Of a DNA stretch of 64,000 nucleotides, positions 10,400-19,767 are shown piece after piece. How positions within the stretch are numbered: the first letter of the stretch is position 1; each line of letters opens with the position of its first letter. This DNA is from Durusdinium trenchii (taxonomy: Eukaryota > Sar > Dinophyceae > Suessiales > Symbiodiniaceae). The stretch is taken from NCBI GenBank assembly GCA_963970005.1, contig CAXAMN010005258.1, positions 62,001-126,000 of the forward strand, in the 5' to 3' direction. The position numbers were made by a program, and so were the translations under genes. The notes under the pieces were generated by a model that ran no database searches, was not told the DNA's origin, and was given only the letters and a program-made list of their open reading frames with translations.

Positions 10400-11739
10400 A
10401 TGGCCAGCAGAAGCTTTCTTCCCTTGATCGTCCCGCTGGCGTGGATCGCCCCGGCGTGGGCTTACGACTTCCAGTACTTCTTGCCACAAGAGTTTCTCAA
10501 AGATCTCCCCTTGAGGGACGGCAGCTTCGCATCTGAAGTCATCCATTATGTGCTCACGGCTTCTTTTCCTGATGTGCATCACAAGGAAGTGGAATCGGGG
10601 TGGTTCAGTGAAGCCTTTGCAGACTCGGACTTCAACTCGGAATCCTATCGCTCGCGTCGAGACGTTTGTGTCCGAGTGGCCCCGGGAGGCAATCCGCAAG
10701 GAGAACCACACATGTGCGAGCATCCGAATTCACATGCACCACAGGCCGTGATCCTGCCCCCCTGCCAACAAAGAGGACATTGGCAGATTCCACCTGGAAG
10801 CAGAGTTTGAGTTCAGTGTCCCTGGCCATTTGGACATTGAATCTAGAACATGTTTCATCGTTTGTTGGCATGATACAATATGCGATGAAGAAGTCACTAT
10901 CACCGGCGTGCTCCTGGTGAGCAGCTCAGTTCGTGTCCAAAAGGCACAGGGGGGGTACCTTGCACCTGCTGCCAACGACCGAGGTGTCATGGAAGTCTGG
11001 ACCGGATGTGAAGGGTTGTCATCCAGATTGGCTGGTCAAGCTGTTCGCAGATGTGAAAAGCGACTTGTCGGATGGTGTCCGCAAGATTGTTGAATCTTAT
11101 GTGAGCCAGAACTTGCAGTCAGAACTGGCTGTCCCACAAACCATGTCTCTTCATCCGCCGGATCTCAACTTGACGTACGAGCTGCAAACCCTGCAGTTTG
11201 TTCACTCTACCACGCCAGCGAATGAAAGCTATGTCATTGCGCATGCCAATTGCGTGATCCATGCTAGGGCAAGAAACGGCAGCATTCAAGCCTTTCCAGA
11301 TGCAAGCGCTCCGTGGACAGGGAAACACAATGCCCTCCCGTTGGATGATCAGTGGAGACGTGTAGTGGGAAGCGGTCCAGATCAATTGGTTCTTCTTGGT
11401 GGGGCGCGCTTTAGTCAGGAACTGCTGACAATGCTGGCTCGCAGCATGCACTACGTAGGCATGCTCTACTCGCAGAATTCGACTCATGTCAAGGATGCAG
11501 AACTATACTCGACCATCGACATGTCCTGCCCAGAGGTAGATATTTCCAAAGCCCGAGTTGGAGTTATCATGAAGCAAGACCACCTTCACTTTCAAATTGA
11601 CTGCCTGGACAAGATGGCAGTCAATGCTTCAAACTTCAGCTTGGTGAACTTTACATTCAGCCAAGTCATGGAGGAACTCTTCGTGTCGGCCTACGTGCCG
11701 AACGACCACACAGCCGGAATCATCCTTCAAGTGTTGAAC
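10400..11739 (+). CDS. BPI/LBP-like lipid-binding protein, main exon (two single-base frame changes)
   Basis: Encodes a secreted protein of the BPI/LBP/CETP family, whose members bind lipids such as lipopolysaccharide or phospholipid in a two-lobed hydrophobic cavity. The start is ATG at 10400, followed by a clear signal peptide (about 21 residues, hydrophobic core LPLIVPLAWIA, likely cleavage after AWA). The C-terminal-lobe pattern is clear: strands around LNLTYELQTLQF, then DQLVLLGGARFSQELLTML, close to the family motif before the second lobe. The frame changes after the C6 run at 10757-10762 and again after the G7 run at 10949-10955; removing one base at each point restores one continuous family-like protein of about 446 codons. 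The exon probably ends at a GTGAGC at 11740 or a GC donor at 11744. Family assignment rests on pattern recognition; the ligand is unknown. Confidence 0.75.
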
Positions 11740-11909
11740 GTGAGCATGGGAAGCTTGGAGTGTCCATGAAGCTTCATACAACATGTCATATACTTGTTGC
11801 CATTTTTTGTTGAAGGTGACATGTGCCTTGCTCCGGATGGGGTTGGGAATGCGCAAGTAGATGCAGGTGAAGTAAATGCCTCGTGGTGCAATTATTTGAC
11901 CTTCAGCAG

Positions 11910-12674
11910 GAAGCTTTCTTTTGTTGTGCTCCGCGACTGCCGCTAACCAAGGAAGCGCCAATTTGACGGCCTTTCAATCTCATGCCTTCATCGGTTCAGA
12001 GAGTGAATTGAAGTCCTTGGCCCTACAAGCCATGCAAAAATCCCTTCCGCTCATGAATGATCAACTGAATCGTACCCCGATCATTTTTTGTGGTGGTGGA
12101 TCTTCATCCTGTGCCTTGGTGCCTTTCGCCCCCCCATCCCTCAGTGACCACCGTGCCCCCGAAGAAGACGAAACCGGGCTACGTGCAACTCGCTTGGTAC
12201 TGCCAATGCGGAAGCTCCGACTTCTACCAATCTTGCGTCGGATTTCCATGCCCAGAAGCTGCCCTTGGGTCCCGATTTCAAGTCAGACAGCTTCGTCAGA
12301 AGGCTGGTGCCGTTGGCACCGCATGGGTTGGGCCCAGGAAAGCTCAGCAGCTGCCTAGTACTGATCCCGTGTCAACATCGGCCCGTGTGTGGGCCAGCAT
12401 GTTTTCCAATCCGCGCTGCAGCTTCATTCCAGGGCAGAGCATGGCTTTTGCCAATGTTCCTGAGGAACAGTGCATGGCGAGTGATCAACCAGCACTAGCT
12501 CCAGCATTCAAGCTTCACAGTTACGAGCACGGCTGGCACTTGCCGCTAGTTTGCATGAATGGCAGCAGCATCCTCCAAGTCACTAACATGGAAATGGACA
12601 ATGGCCTAATGGCCTTGGGAAGGCTTTTTGCAGTGCAATCGGGGGGCTTTCGTTGGAGGATGGGGGCCACATAA
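11910..12674 (+). CDS. BPI/LBP-like protein, second exon with end of the lipid-binding lobe and a cysteine-rich tail
   Basis: After a probable intron of about 165 bases (acceptor gcag|G at 11909/11910) the frame continues with the typical end of a BPI lobe: ELKSLALQAMQKSLPLMNDQ, then a short strand and VDLHPVPWC. A frame change lies at the T6 run 12084-12089; with one T fewer the two halves read as one. Beyond the lobe is a cysteine-containing region (YCQCGSSDFYQSC and GFPC) and a less familiar tail that ends at TAA 12672-12674 unless a donor is used earlier. The tail continuing into the next cysteine-rich exon suggests the protein is longer than a plain BPI protein. The exact donor is not clear. 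Confidence 0.65.
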
Positions 12675-12730
12675 TATGAAGCTTTAGAGTATATAGACAG
12701 GCAAAAGGTTGAATTTGGCTTACCAGGTAG

Positions 12731-12931
12731 GATGTATTCGGCCATTTGCAAGTGAACCTGCCAGTGAGGTACACTGGCTGCAATGCGGATGACTGCTCAA
12801 GCTGTGGGCTGACACGTTGGGTCCCTGTGAGAAGGTGTACTTGCCTGGAGCCCTTTGGAACTTGTATTGTCCTGGCCTCCTCCAGTGATGAGTGTGCTCC
12901 TCGCCTGCATGCAATCGTCGAAACACCCACT
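12731..12931 (+). CDS. Cysteine-rich exon, probably continuing the BPI-like gene
   Basis: A 201-base exon (67 codons, phase 0 at both ends if the codon grid is right) bounded by ggtag|GATG and ACT|GTAGGT. It encodes CNADDCSSCG, then RRCTCLEPFGTC and DECAPRL, with eight cysteines in about 40 residues, as in extracellular disulfide-bonded modules. It follows the cysteine-containing tail of the BPI-like exon by about 60-80 bases on the same strand. I do not recognise the module. That it belongs to the same gene is inferred from proximity and composition. Confidence 0.5.
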
Positions 12932-13039
12932 GTAGGTTGACAGGCTATACAGTGCTACCATGTGTTAATACCTACAGTAAGTGCGCGATCATTATATAAT
13001 TAGTTCAACTGTCAATGGTGCTCATGGCTATCAATCGTG

Positions 13040-13274
13040 CAGCCTTTTTAGGTGGGTGGCTTGCAGAGCTATCCGGACGATGAGCCAATCTTGGCTGCCA
13101 ACAACAGCCGGACCGGGGTCGGATCCGGGCGGGGAGTCAGGGCCAAACGATCAGCCCCACACGCTACAGAGATCCGCTGATCGACACCACACACTTCTTT
13201 TTGCCGGGCCCGGTGGGCTAATGAAGCACACATCACAAGACGTGAATTTGTATGGATTCACCGCCATTCCATGA
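13040..13274 (+). CDS. Possible exon between the cysteine-rich and membrane exons
   Basis: After a T-run and tag/gcag acceptors at 13047-13063, two overlapping + strand frames stay open to 13174 and 13274. One gives an acidic, asparagine-containing start (SYPDDEPILAANNSR). Neither can be chosen without transcript data. Weakly supported. Confidence 0.25.
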
Positions 13275-13620
13275 GATATAAGCCCCCCCAGGATTATGTA
13301 TTTGATAAAAATTTGGCCTTTCCTTTGCCCAAGCTGGTCAAGGTGCCTCCATGTGCAAACTACTGAATTTGTCCGATGGGGCTTTCAAAACGGTTACCTC
13401 ACCACAGCTGCAGCTGCTGCGCAGGCGCAGCTCTTGTTATCCCATTGAACTTGTCCGATGGGCCTCAGGACGGCCTTCATGGATGCCATCAGGGTCCACG
13501 GTTGCAAGCCTTGTGGCGTGGAGGGGGACTTGAAGTGTGATGCTTCGTGGTCTGGTGAGGCGGAGTGAAGTTGAGTTTCTTGTGGACATAGGTAGCAGTG
13601 AGCATGTAGATGTAGAGCTT

Positions 13621-13633
13621 TTCTTTTTTTTTT
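13621..13633. repeat. T-run, homopolymer site in intron-like DNA
   Basis: A stretch of T with one C interruption inside the noncoding interval 13275-13830, which otherwise shows no exon that I can support. Confidence 0.4.
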
Positions 13634-13830
13634 GGCGGGGGTGGGCTGAACAGCAACACGGAATGAAGCTTCTGGGAGTGAAAACATGCATCACAGCATC
13701 ACAACATTCTGAGTCACCACCATGTCAGGTGGCAAGGATTGGTCAGATTTGGAAGAATATGTAATATACTTCATCTTTCCAGCAGTTTCCTGCTAGCTGC
13801 TAGAGTCAGAGCCTGATTCTGCCTTTTCAG

Positions 13831-14973
13831 GAGCTGCGTGGGGATCTGTTCTGCGACAACTGTTCCACGGAGGTTTGTGCTTTGAAGAACATCTCCCTTG
13901 GGCAGCATCAAGTGCCACAAACACCGCTTGGCCAGCGGAGTGGATACAACGAAGTTGCATTGGCCACACCCAGAACACTGACGCTTCTGCGTGCCTGCGC
14001 GCAAGGGGCTGGTGGTGAGGATCGTTTGGACGATCTGAATGCCGGGCTGTTGGAGAATTTTCTCATCGCTCTAGCGTTGTTTGGGATCGCTCTTGTGATT
14101 TGTTGGAGCTGCGGCTTCTTGGAGAAGCACTGCTGGTGGCAGAGGTTCCCCAGACTTCGTTTGTGGGCACGTCTCTGCCACAGAGATCGGCTTGAGGAAG
14201 AGAAACACTTCCATTGGTGCCTTTGGATGGGGTGTGCCCTTCTTACCACCTGTGGGCTGGTTTGGATGCGCTTCAACCCCTTGGCAGGCCAGTTGGCCCA
14301 GATCGAGAACACTATGGACACCAGCAATTTTGACACTGCGGCGGCGATACGTATTGTAGAGACTGCCCGTGCTCGAGGGTTTTGGGTCTTCGTGATGTGT
14401 GCTGCAGTGCTCTTCGCAGTCTCATTGCTGCGGCTGTTGCAGCACGTGCGGCTTCGAGTAGGTCTGCGCCCACCCAAGATCGATGAGGAGAGTCCATGTT
14501 CTTCCGCTTGGAGGTTCATGGTGGTCTTCCTTTTGACTGAGGCTGGTGCAGCTGCGTCCTTCTTGGCCTTCGTTTTCTGGCAGGGGGAATTCTCGACATC
14601 CTTTGAGAGGCAGAAACAGCATGCAAGCGATCTGGGTTTTCTGTCAGGTGTCGTAGCTTCTTCCACCTCAGCAGTCTTCTGCATGAGAGTTATCTTGAGC
14701 TGGATTGGCCCCATGACGATTACCCTGAGCCTTTCAACGAGTTCCATCCTGTTTTCGGCATCGCTGTGCAAGGTCAAAGGACGCGCAAATCGAAGTCTCA
14801 ACTCGGTGGTTTTGGGCATCGTCCTGACACAAGAGGTGACGGCATTGATCTTAGCGATCGCGTACTTCCATTCAGGCTATGCTTCAACCATATTGCTATG
14901 GCTGCTCTTCTGCACTACTGCCTTCAGGATGTTACTCATGTTGCTCCCCTTTTTACAAAATAATTCTAAATAG
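13831..14973 (+). CDS. Multi-pass membrane protein exon of unknown family
   Basis: An open exon of about 380 codons. The likely acceptor is tgccttttcag|GAG at 13830/13831; the frame stays open from there through an FCDNCSTEVC motif and past the TTG at 13882. Counting from that TTG, about eight hydrophobic segments are visible near residues 59-80, 110-129, 167-186, 211-233, 252-270, 273-295, 307-329 and 333-357, joined by short charged loops, so this is an integral membrane protein. I do not recognise the family. The cysteine-rich start continues the style of the upstream exons, and more hydrophobic exons follow downstream. The end is either the TAA at 14971-14973 or an earlier donor. Confidence 0.7.
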   Translation, partial: ELRGDLFCDNCSTEVCALKNISLGQHQVPQTPLGQRSGYNEVALATPRTLTLLRACAQGAGGEDRLDDLNAGLLENFLIALALFGIALVICWSCGFLEKHCWWQRFPRLRLWARLCHRDRLEEEKHFHWCLWMGCALLTTCGLVWMRFNPLAGQLAQIENTMDTSNFDTAAAIRIVETARARGFWVFVMCAAVLFAVSLLRLLQHVRLRVGLRPPKIDEESPCSSAWRFMVVFLLTEAGAAASFLAFVFWQGEFSTSFERQKQHASDLGFLSGVVASSTSAVFCMRVILSWIGPMTITLSLSTSSILFSASLCKVKGRANRSLNSVVLGIVLTQEVTALILAIAYFHSGYASTILLWLLFCTTAFRMLLMLLPFLQNNSK

Positions 14974-15022
14974 GTCTAAACAATATATATAAATGTTTGA
15001 ATTCCATTCCATTTCTTATCAG

Positions 15023-15216
15023 GCAGTTTGCCACGTTGAAAACCAAGCTAGGCTGATCATGTGCAGTGGGACTCTCAGCGGTGTATGGTTTTACTTGCTC
15101 TCCTCCGACAGCATCTTCGTGCAAACGTGGCTGCAGCTTCTGCTGGGCTGCCTGGTCACCTCCCACATCATCCTTAAATGCCTGGTGGGATGGCTTCTGA
15201 CTGATGCTGGGCTGAG
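15023..15216 (+). CDS. Membrane-segment exon
   Basis: Begins after cttatcag at 15015-15022 and reads AVCHVENQARL, then two hydrophobic stretches (LSGVWFYLLSS and WLQLLLGCLVTSHIILKCLV). A GT that could serve as donor lies at 15217; otherwise the frame stops at 15277. It is likely part of the same membrane-protein gene as 13831-14973. Confidence 0.5.
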
Positions 15217-15463
15217 GTTCCCTATACCTTTCTATATGGGGACCCAAGCTTCCCACATCTCAGCTGACCCTCACTGATGTGAGAGTATAGATAGGGACCA
15301 GCTATATTGGAGTCAGGTGGTAGTTAGTTGGCGAGTGCTGCATGGTCACTTGTCAAGGTTCTCTTGTTGGCCACAGTGCACACAAAACTGAGACGCTGGC
15401 CTTAGACTTGCTGAACACCTGAAGTGAGGGTCTCACTATATTGCTCATTTTGATGTCCAAAGG

Positions 15464-15820
15464 CTAACCAAGAATGCTGGCCATTGTTCGTGCATCCTGA
15501 GCTCCCGAGGACTCCGCTTTGCTTCCGTTCTTGCTATGTTCTTCCTGCACAACCGTGGGTCTTTCCTCCATGGCAGTGATTCTCTTGGGACGTTTGGGGG
15601 GCTGCGTCTCCAGCAACAACGCCGCGGTCAGAAACATCGTCGACCACATCATCCACCGATGCTTGTAAAGCAATCGGAGCAAAGTAAGAGCCACAAACCA
15701 AATCCAGAAAGATGGGCCCATGTTCTGTTCATTTTTCGTCCATGTGTTTGCGCCATGGTGAGCTGGTGTCCGTTGGACGTTTTCCGTCATTATTTTTGAT
15801 TTTCTTGTCACACGGTACAA
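15464..15820 (-). CDS. Possible small membrane protein on the minus strand
   Basis: A 118-codon minus-strand frame starting at ATG. An inner start gives MGPSFWIWFVALTLLRLLYK, followed by a second hydrophobic stretch (STMFLTAALLL) and a polar tail rich in lysine, glutamate and serine. Two membrane segments followed by a charged tail is protein-like, and the + strand frame over the same bases is not. It would lie inside an intron of the + strand membrane gene or divide that gene in two. Chance reading is still possible. Confidence 0.35.
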   Translation of the reverse strand: MYRVTRKSKIMTENVQRTPAHHGANTWTKNEQNMGPSFWIWFVALTLLRLLYKHRWMMWSTMFLTAALLLETQPPKRPKRITAMEERPTVVQEEHSKNGSKAESSGAQDARTMASILG

Positions 15821-15911
15821 AGAAGCCTGCTTAGGGGAGTCTCACTGTGGTGTGTTCTAGTGCCTTAGAGCATCCGCGCCCTTTAAACTGTTCAAGGACC
15901 ATCGGGGACAC

Positions 15912-16184
15912 ATGATCCGAGCCGACTGCGTCTCCGTGTTGATGCTCAGCAGCCGTTTCTTGTTGGAAAAGGAGGAGGCCAAGACCCCGGGCTTTGGGGC
16001 CCGAATCAAATGGAGGAGGCTGTGTGCTTTGCTGGGCTGTTTGGGTTTGCTGGTGGGCCTGCAGCGAAGCTTGTGGCACAATTTCACCCACTCGGCTTGG
16101 GATGACTTGAACGCCTTGATTGTTTCTTATTCTTGGTCGATGACTTTTTTGTTTTCTATTGTTTTCAGGTTTTTCTTTGGTTAG
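15912..16184 (+). CDS. Membrane-segment exon
   Basis: Open from about 15898 (possible acceptor ttcaag) through a basic stretch (KTPGFGARIKWRRL) into a hydrophobic segment (CALLGCLGLLVGLQ) and on. The T-rich end at 16141-16170 looks more like a new polypyrimidine tract and acceptor (ttgttttcag) than coding sequence, so the exon probably ends before about 16130. It fits the series of membrane exons from 13.8 to 17.4 kb. Confidence 0.45.
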   Translation: MIRADCVSVLMLSSRFLLEKEEAKTPGFGARIKWRRLCALLGCLGLLVGLQRSLWHNFTHSAWDDLNALIVSYSWSMTFLFSIVFRFFFG

Positions 16185-16248
16185 GGTGTCGGGAGGGGTG
16201 CGCTCGGCAGAGGCATCATACTCTTTAACTTAGGCTTCTTGGATAGGC

Positions 16249-16500
16249 TCCGATGCATTGATCGACCACGACTCCGGCTCGGTTCTTGCACCCTGCGTTC
16301 AACAGTACGACTCCGCCCGGACGGCGCGGGCAGCTTGCAGCGTGGCTGGGGCCGTGTTCTTCACGCTGGCGGTGCTCTCGGATGTGGTAGGCTCAAGCGT
16401 GGCGATGCGGTGGCCACAGCATTCGGCCGTCAGGTTTTTGAAATGCTCTAGGATGTTAGGCTTTCTGGGAAACTTGGATTCAAGCGAGTGTGCGGAGCTG
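16249..16500 (+). CDS. Membrane-segment exon
   Basis: A GC-rich segment reading DHDSGSVLAPCVQQYDSA and then a hydrophobic span (ACSVAGAVFFTLAVLSDVVG), starting after a possible acceptor tag|GCTCCG near 16248. The frame continues to 16671 but becomes less protein-like after about 16510. End approximate. Confidence 0.45.
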
Positions 16501-16604
16501 GAGCCTCCTACATGTCCCATATTCCCTAGACCTAATCCATTCCCACGGCACAAATTCAGTATCAGCTTGCTTCACCAACTGAAAGGTTGTCATAAGTCAA
16601 GTCC

Positions 16605-16798
16605 AAGGAAGTATTTGCTATGCGTGTGGTATGCTGGTGCTGAATCTTCCGGACTACGTGGGCTTGCTTGATTTTGGAGTGCTGGAGCATTGTGGGAGCG
16701 GCTTTTGCAAGGCAGTGACAGATTCTATGAAGTCGGCGGTGGGTTCTGGACTGTTGGCAAAGGCAGGCATGGAGTTTTTGCCTCTATTGGTTCCTTGA
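16605..16798 (+). CDS. Short exon: LNLPDYVGLLDFGVLEHCGS
   Basis: A compact, well-composed reading frame (aspartate- and glycine-containing, with two cysteines, then an amphipathic KAVTDSMKSAVGSGLLAKAG helix) that ends at TGA 16796-16798 or, more likely, at a GT donor at 16790-16791 (ttg|gtt). It sits between two membrane exons and is probably part of the same gene. It is shorter than 70 codons. Confidence 0.45.
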
Positions 16799-16913
16799 TG
16801 GCAGGAATTCAGTCCTATTCTGCCTGGATTTTTTTTCTTGTTTGACCAACATGAGCACACCTGAGCCAGGAAGACTCAGACAGTTGCTTTTTTTTCAACT
16901 TTTGTGTTTAAAG

Positions 16914-17384
16914 GGCTGCAGCCCAGCAAAGGTATGTTTGGCTTGGACCTTCTTCCGGATTGGTTTCTTCTTGGCTTCAGACCCCCAGAACATGGAGGCA
17001 GTGAATGCACTGATGTGGGTGACTCTGAGTTGCATGCTGCGGCTATCCCCCTTAGCAGGGACTGCTGCCTTTGTCGCTTCGCCCAGTGCAGAGGTGATTG
17101 GCTGGTTCATTGCCTTCTTGCTCCTGCCTACTCTGCTCCTAGGGGTCATCGTGAAGATGAAGTTCACCTCTTTAGCTTGGTACTTCCTGTGGGGTTGGGT
17201 CCTTTACCTCATGCCTTTGCTGGTGATGGCTTCCTATGCCCTGGGAGTCGACTTCGGGACCTTGCTCAGGAGGCTTTTCGAGTACTTGAAGCAGGATTGG
17301 CCGAGCTTCCTGGCAGAGTTCACGCTCTCCGATGTGCTGATCTCTGATCTCTTCTTCACCATGGTGTTCGTTGAGAAAGCCTAG
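16914..17384 (+). CDS. Membrane protein terminal exon
   Basis: Begins after the pyrimidine-rich tract and ttaaag at about 16908-16913 and runs 156 codons to TAG 17382-17384. At least four hydrophobic spans are visible (near VCLAWTFFRIGFFLA, WVTLSCMLRLSPLAGTAAF, VIGWFIAFLLLPTLLLGVI and WYFLWGWVLYLMPLLVMAS), ending in an amphipathic, acidic tail. It is likely the last exon of the membrane gene that begins at or before 13831. Family unknown. Confidence 0.6.
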   Translation, partial: GCSPAKVCLAWTFFRIGFFLASDPQNMEAVNALMWVTLSCMLRLSPLAGTAAFVASPSAEVIGWFIAFLLLPTLLLGVIVKMKFTSLAWYFLWGWVLYLMPLLVMASYALGVDFGTLLRRLFEYLKQDWPSFLAEFTLSDVLISDLFFTMVFVEKA

Positions 17385-18678
17385 GCCCTAGGCCTTCAGG
17401 CCCAGCATTGCCAGCATTCCATTGCGGGCTCGTGTGCCTTCATGGCATCGTCTCATATGCGGTGGCGCCCAGTGCTTAAGAAGGATTAGCCCCATGATAC
17501 ATTGTCAAACCAGACTACCATGAGCGACAGGTGGAAAGAACATCCAAGACCCGAGGGTACAGCAGATTCATCAATGTTCCATTATACAAAATAGTTGTGT
17601 GCAAATTTGAATATGATTTTGTTGCTGGGGGCCACCCTGCTTATGGCATTAGTAATGCCCGCACTCTCTGCCTTTGGGCCCTGAATGTCTTGAAACAACA
17701 AGCGAAGTGACATGATGTTTTTTTAACCGCTCAAGCATGCTGCAACAAGCCTTTGTGGTGGTAGCGCACGAGTTTTTAGCAAGCCAACAGAACGGGCAGA
17801 CTGGCAGTGTTGAGTGACATGACATCAGTCAACAGTACTGATGATAGATGCATGATGCACGTGGCAAAGTTGTTCGTTCAACAGTGTGCCGGACGCGCAG
17901 CCTTCTTTAGCCACTTGCCAGCGATTTTGATCAAAGATAGATGGATTTTCATTCATCAAATTGATCATGCATGTCCCAGACAGTTCCTGCCATGGCCAGT
18001 TGCAATCTGAGTGACTCTGAGCTTCGCTACAGGATTGTGCTTGGTAGTGCACTGCTGACACCAAGTGCTGCCCTTAGAGCAGCTCACAACACCCACCACG
18101 AAACACACTCTGAAAGCAAGGGTGCTGGAGAAAAGCCGCAGAATTGCACGGAAGGCCAAGAAATGCCAAGAAGAGAAAACCCGGTCATACTGAGCCCTCA
18201 AAGAATGAGCTTGCAGGAGTTATGCAAGATGCAAACCAGGGGCGCGCTCACATGTGCAGCTCTGCTGCGTTCTGGTCCGGCAGCTGGACCTGCGGTGCTA
18301 GCTAAGATTTGAGCGTTCCACCCACGTCTCTACAACTTTCTTCCCAGGTCATGACGCAATCCATGTAGCAAGCTTCAGCATTCTGATGGCTGAGGCTGGA
18401 AGTTCTTGCTGAATGCCAGCTGAATGCAAGGCCGGCTGGCTGAAACCAAGGCTCCTCGAAAGTTTTGATGGCATTGCCCTGGTAGGATTGTGTCCCAACT
18501 CTTGGTGCAAATAACCGTCATATAATGACTATGTAATGTAATGTTTCTTTCTCGCGCTAATGGCGCCAAGCTTGCTGATGAACATCTCAAGCAAGAATGA
18601 TGCACTCCCAAAATAGTGTTCTGGCCCTAGAAGAGTGCCATTTCCCCCGTTCGGTGTGAAGACACTCCCACTCTTCAC
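17385..18678. other. Intergenic stretch with one weak open frame
   Basis: Mostly noncoding. The only frame of note is 17971-18312 (+, 113 codons, polar, no domain), which I would not call a gene without transcript support. No RNA gene or mobile element is seen. Confidence 0.5.
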
Positions 18679-19767
18679 ATGGCAAAGGGACTTGCGACCT
18701 TGGTCGCTATGTGCATTGGCGCTTGGATACTATCTTCAAAGAGCTTGGCTTTTGCCGCAAGGCCAGCTTCAGGCATTCGCGCGGCCGCAGTTCCCTCACG
18801 CCCTGCTTCAGCAGGGCAGGTTCCTGTTGGACACTCCCTTCCTGGGCAAGGCTGGGGTGGAGTTTTCTCTGGGCAAACGTTGCGTGTTGCAACAGCAATA
18901 GGTGTCGGTGTCGTGCTGCACAAGGGCAAGAACAAGACGACTGAACATTGCAGTGCCATGAAATGTGGTGGCGGCATTGTCGCATTGGCAGCAAGCATGG
19001 GGACTATGTTGGCAGCAGACTATGCTGCCAAGTATTTGCTTGGAAAGTCGGCACAGCATCTTGCTGGAAAGATGGGCCAGCACGCTGCGACTGCAAGCAT
19101 AGCGCAGGTGGCAGCTGCTGCCAAGAAAGGCACGAAGTGGGCGCAAACGGCATCCAAAATCATGACCCAATCGCGGTTTATGCGGGACGGATGGACTGTT
19201 AGCAAGATTCTTGGAGGGGTGGCTTGCTTTGCACCTAGCTGCAACGTCACACGTTTGGTTGATGGGAGCAGTTCCGTGTGCACGGTCGAAGAGCTACAAG
19301 TTGGAGACTCCATCCTGACTTTGGACGAGAGCTTGAAACCTGTGATGACAGAGGTGCATGCGGTTGAGGCGCATTTGCATCCTGGTCATGTCATGGTTAG
19401 CTGTACAGTGCATGGGCCCGATTCCGTCATGAAGCGACTCTCAGCGACTCCAAACCACGAGGTAGTGAAGCGAAGTGATGGTAAGATGGTGCCTGTTTGC
19501 CTAGGAGATCTTGAATGTGGAGAAGAGCTTGTAGGAAAGATGGGGGAACCCTTGAAAGTGATGAGCATTTTCACATTCTCCAGTGGCTGTGTTTATGAAG
19601 TGGAGACCGGCACAGGGACAATCTTGGTGAATGACATTTTGGCTCGGGCCACATCGGCTGATTACATTGTGGGTGAGCCTCTTTCTCAAGAACTGATGCT
19701 TGATGGAGTGAATTCGGGATGCGTTGCAACCTGCTGCTCCCAAAAGCAGGTCCTGGCAGATCTTTAG
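18679..19767 (+). CDS. Hint-domain (Hedgehog/intein-type) protein, intact and intronless
   Basis: A 362-residue protein from ATG 18679 to TAG 19765-19767 with no frame change. The N-terminus has a hydrophobic segment (about residues 5-27) that could be a signal peptide, membrane anchor or part of an organelle-targeting signal. Residues about 60-180 are rich in alanine, glycine and lysine. From residue 180 a Hint domain begins: GGVACFAPSCNV with the candidate nucleophile Cys183, a VEELQVGDSIL strand, then TPNH (257-260) matching the conserved TxxH box, and a closing strand GTILVNDILA as in Hedgehog autoprocessing domains. Hint domains cleave the peptide bond before the cysteine, and in Hedgehog proteins attach a sterol. 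No C-terminal extein or usual His-Asn intein ending is seen, so Hog-type chemistry is more likely than splicing. Activity is inferred. Confidence 0.75.
   Translation: MAKGLATLVAMCIGAWILSSKSLAFAARPASGIRAAAVPSRPASAGQVPVGHSLPGQGWGGVFSGQTLRVATAIGVGVVLHKGKNKTTEHCSAMKCGGGIVALAASMGTMLAADYAAKYLLGKSAQHLAGKMGQHAATASIAQVAAAAKKGTKWAQTASKIMTQSRFMRDGWTVSKILGGVACFAPSCNVTRLVDGSSSVCTVEELQVGDSILTLDESLKPVMTEVHAVEAHLHPGHVMVSCTVHGPDSVMKRLSATPNHEVVKRSDGKMVPVCLGDLECGEELVGKMGEPLKVMSIFTFSSGCVYEVETGTGTILVNDILARATSADYIVGEPLSQELMLDGVNSGCVATCCSQKQVLADL

Noticed and set aside
13908-14819. 303-codon minus-strand open frame
   Set aside because: It is exactly antisense to the + strand membrane exon, is rich in arginine and serine as expected of the reverse reading of hydrophobic codons, and has no domain.
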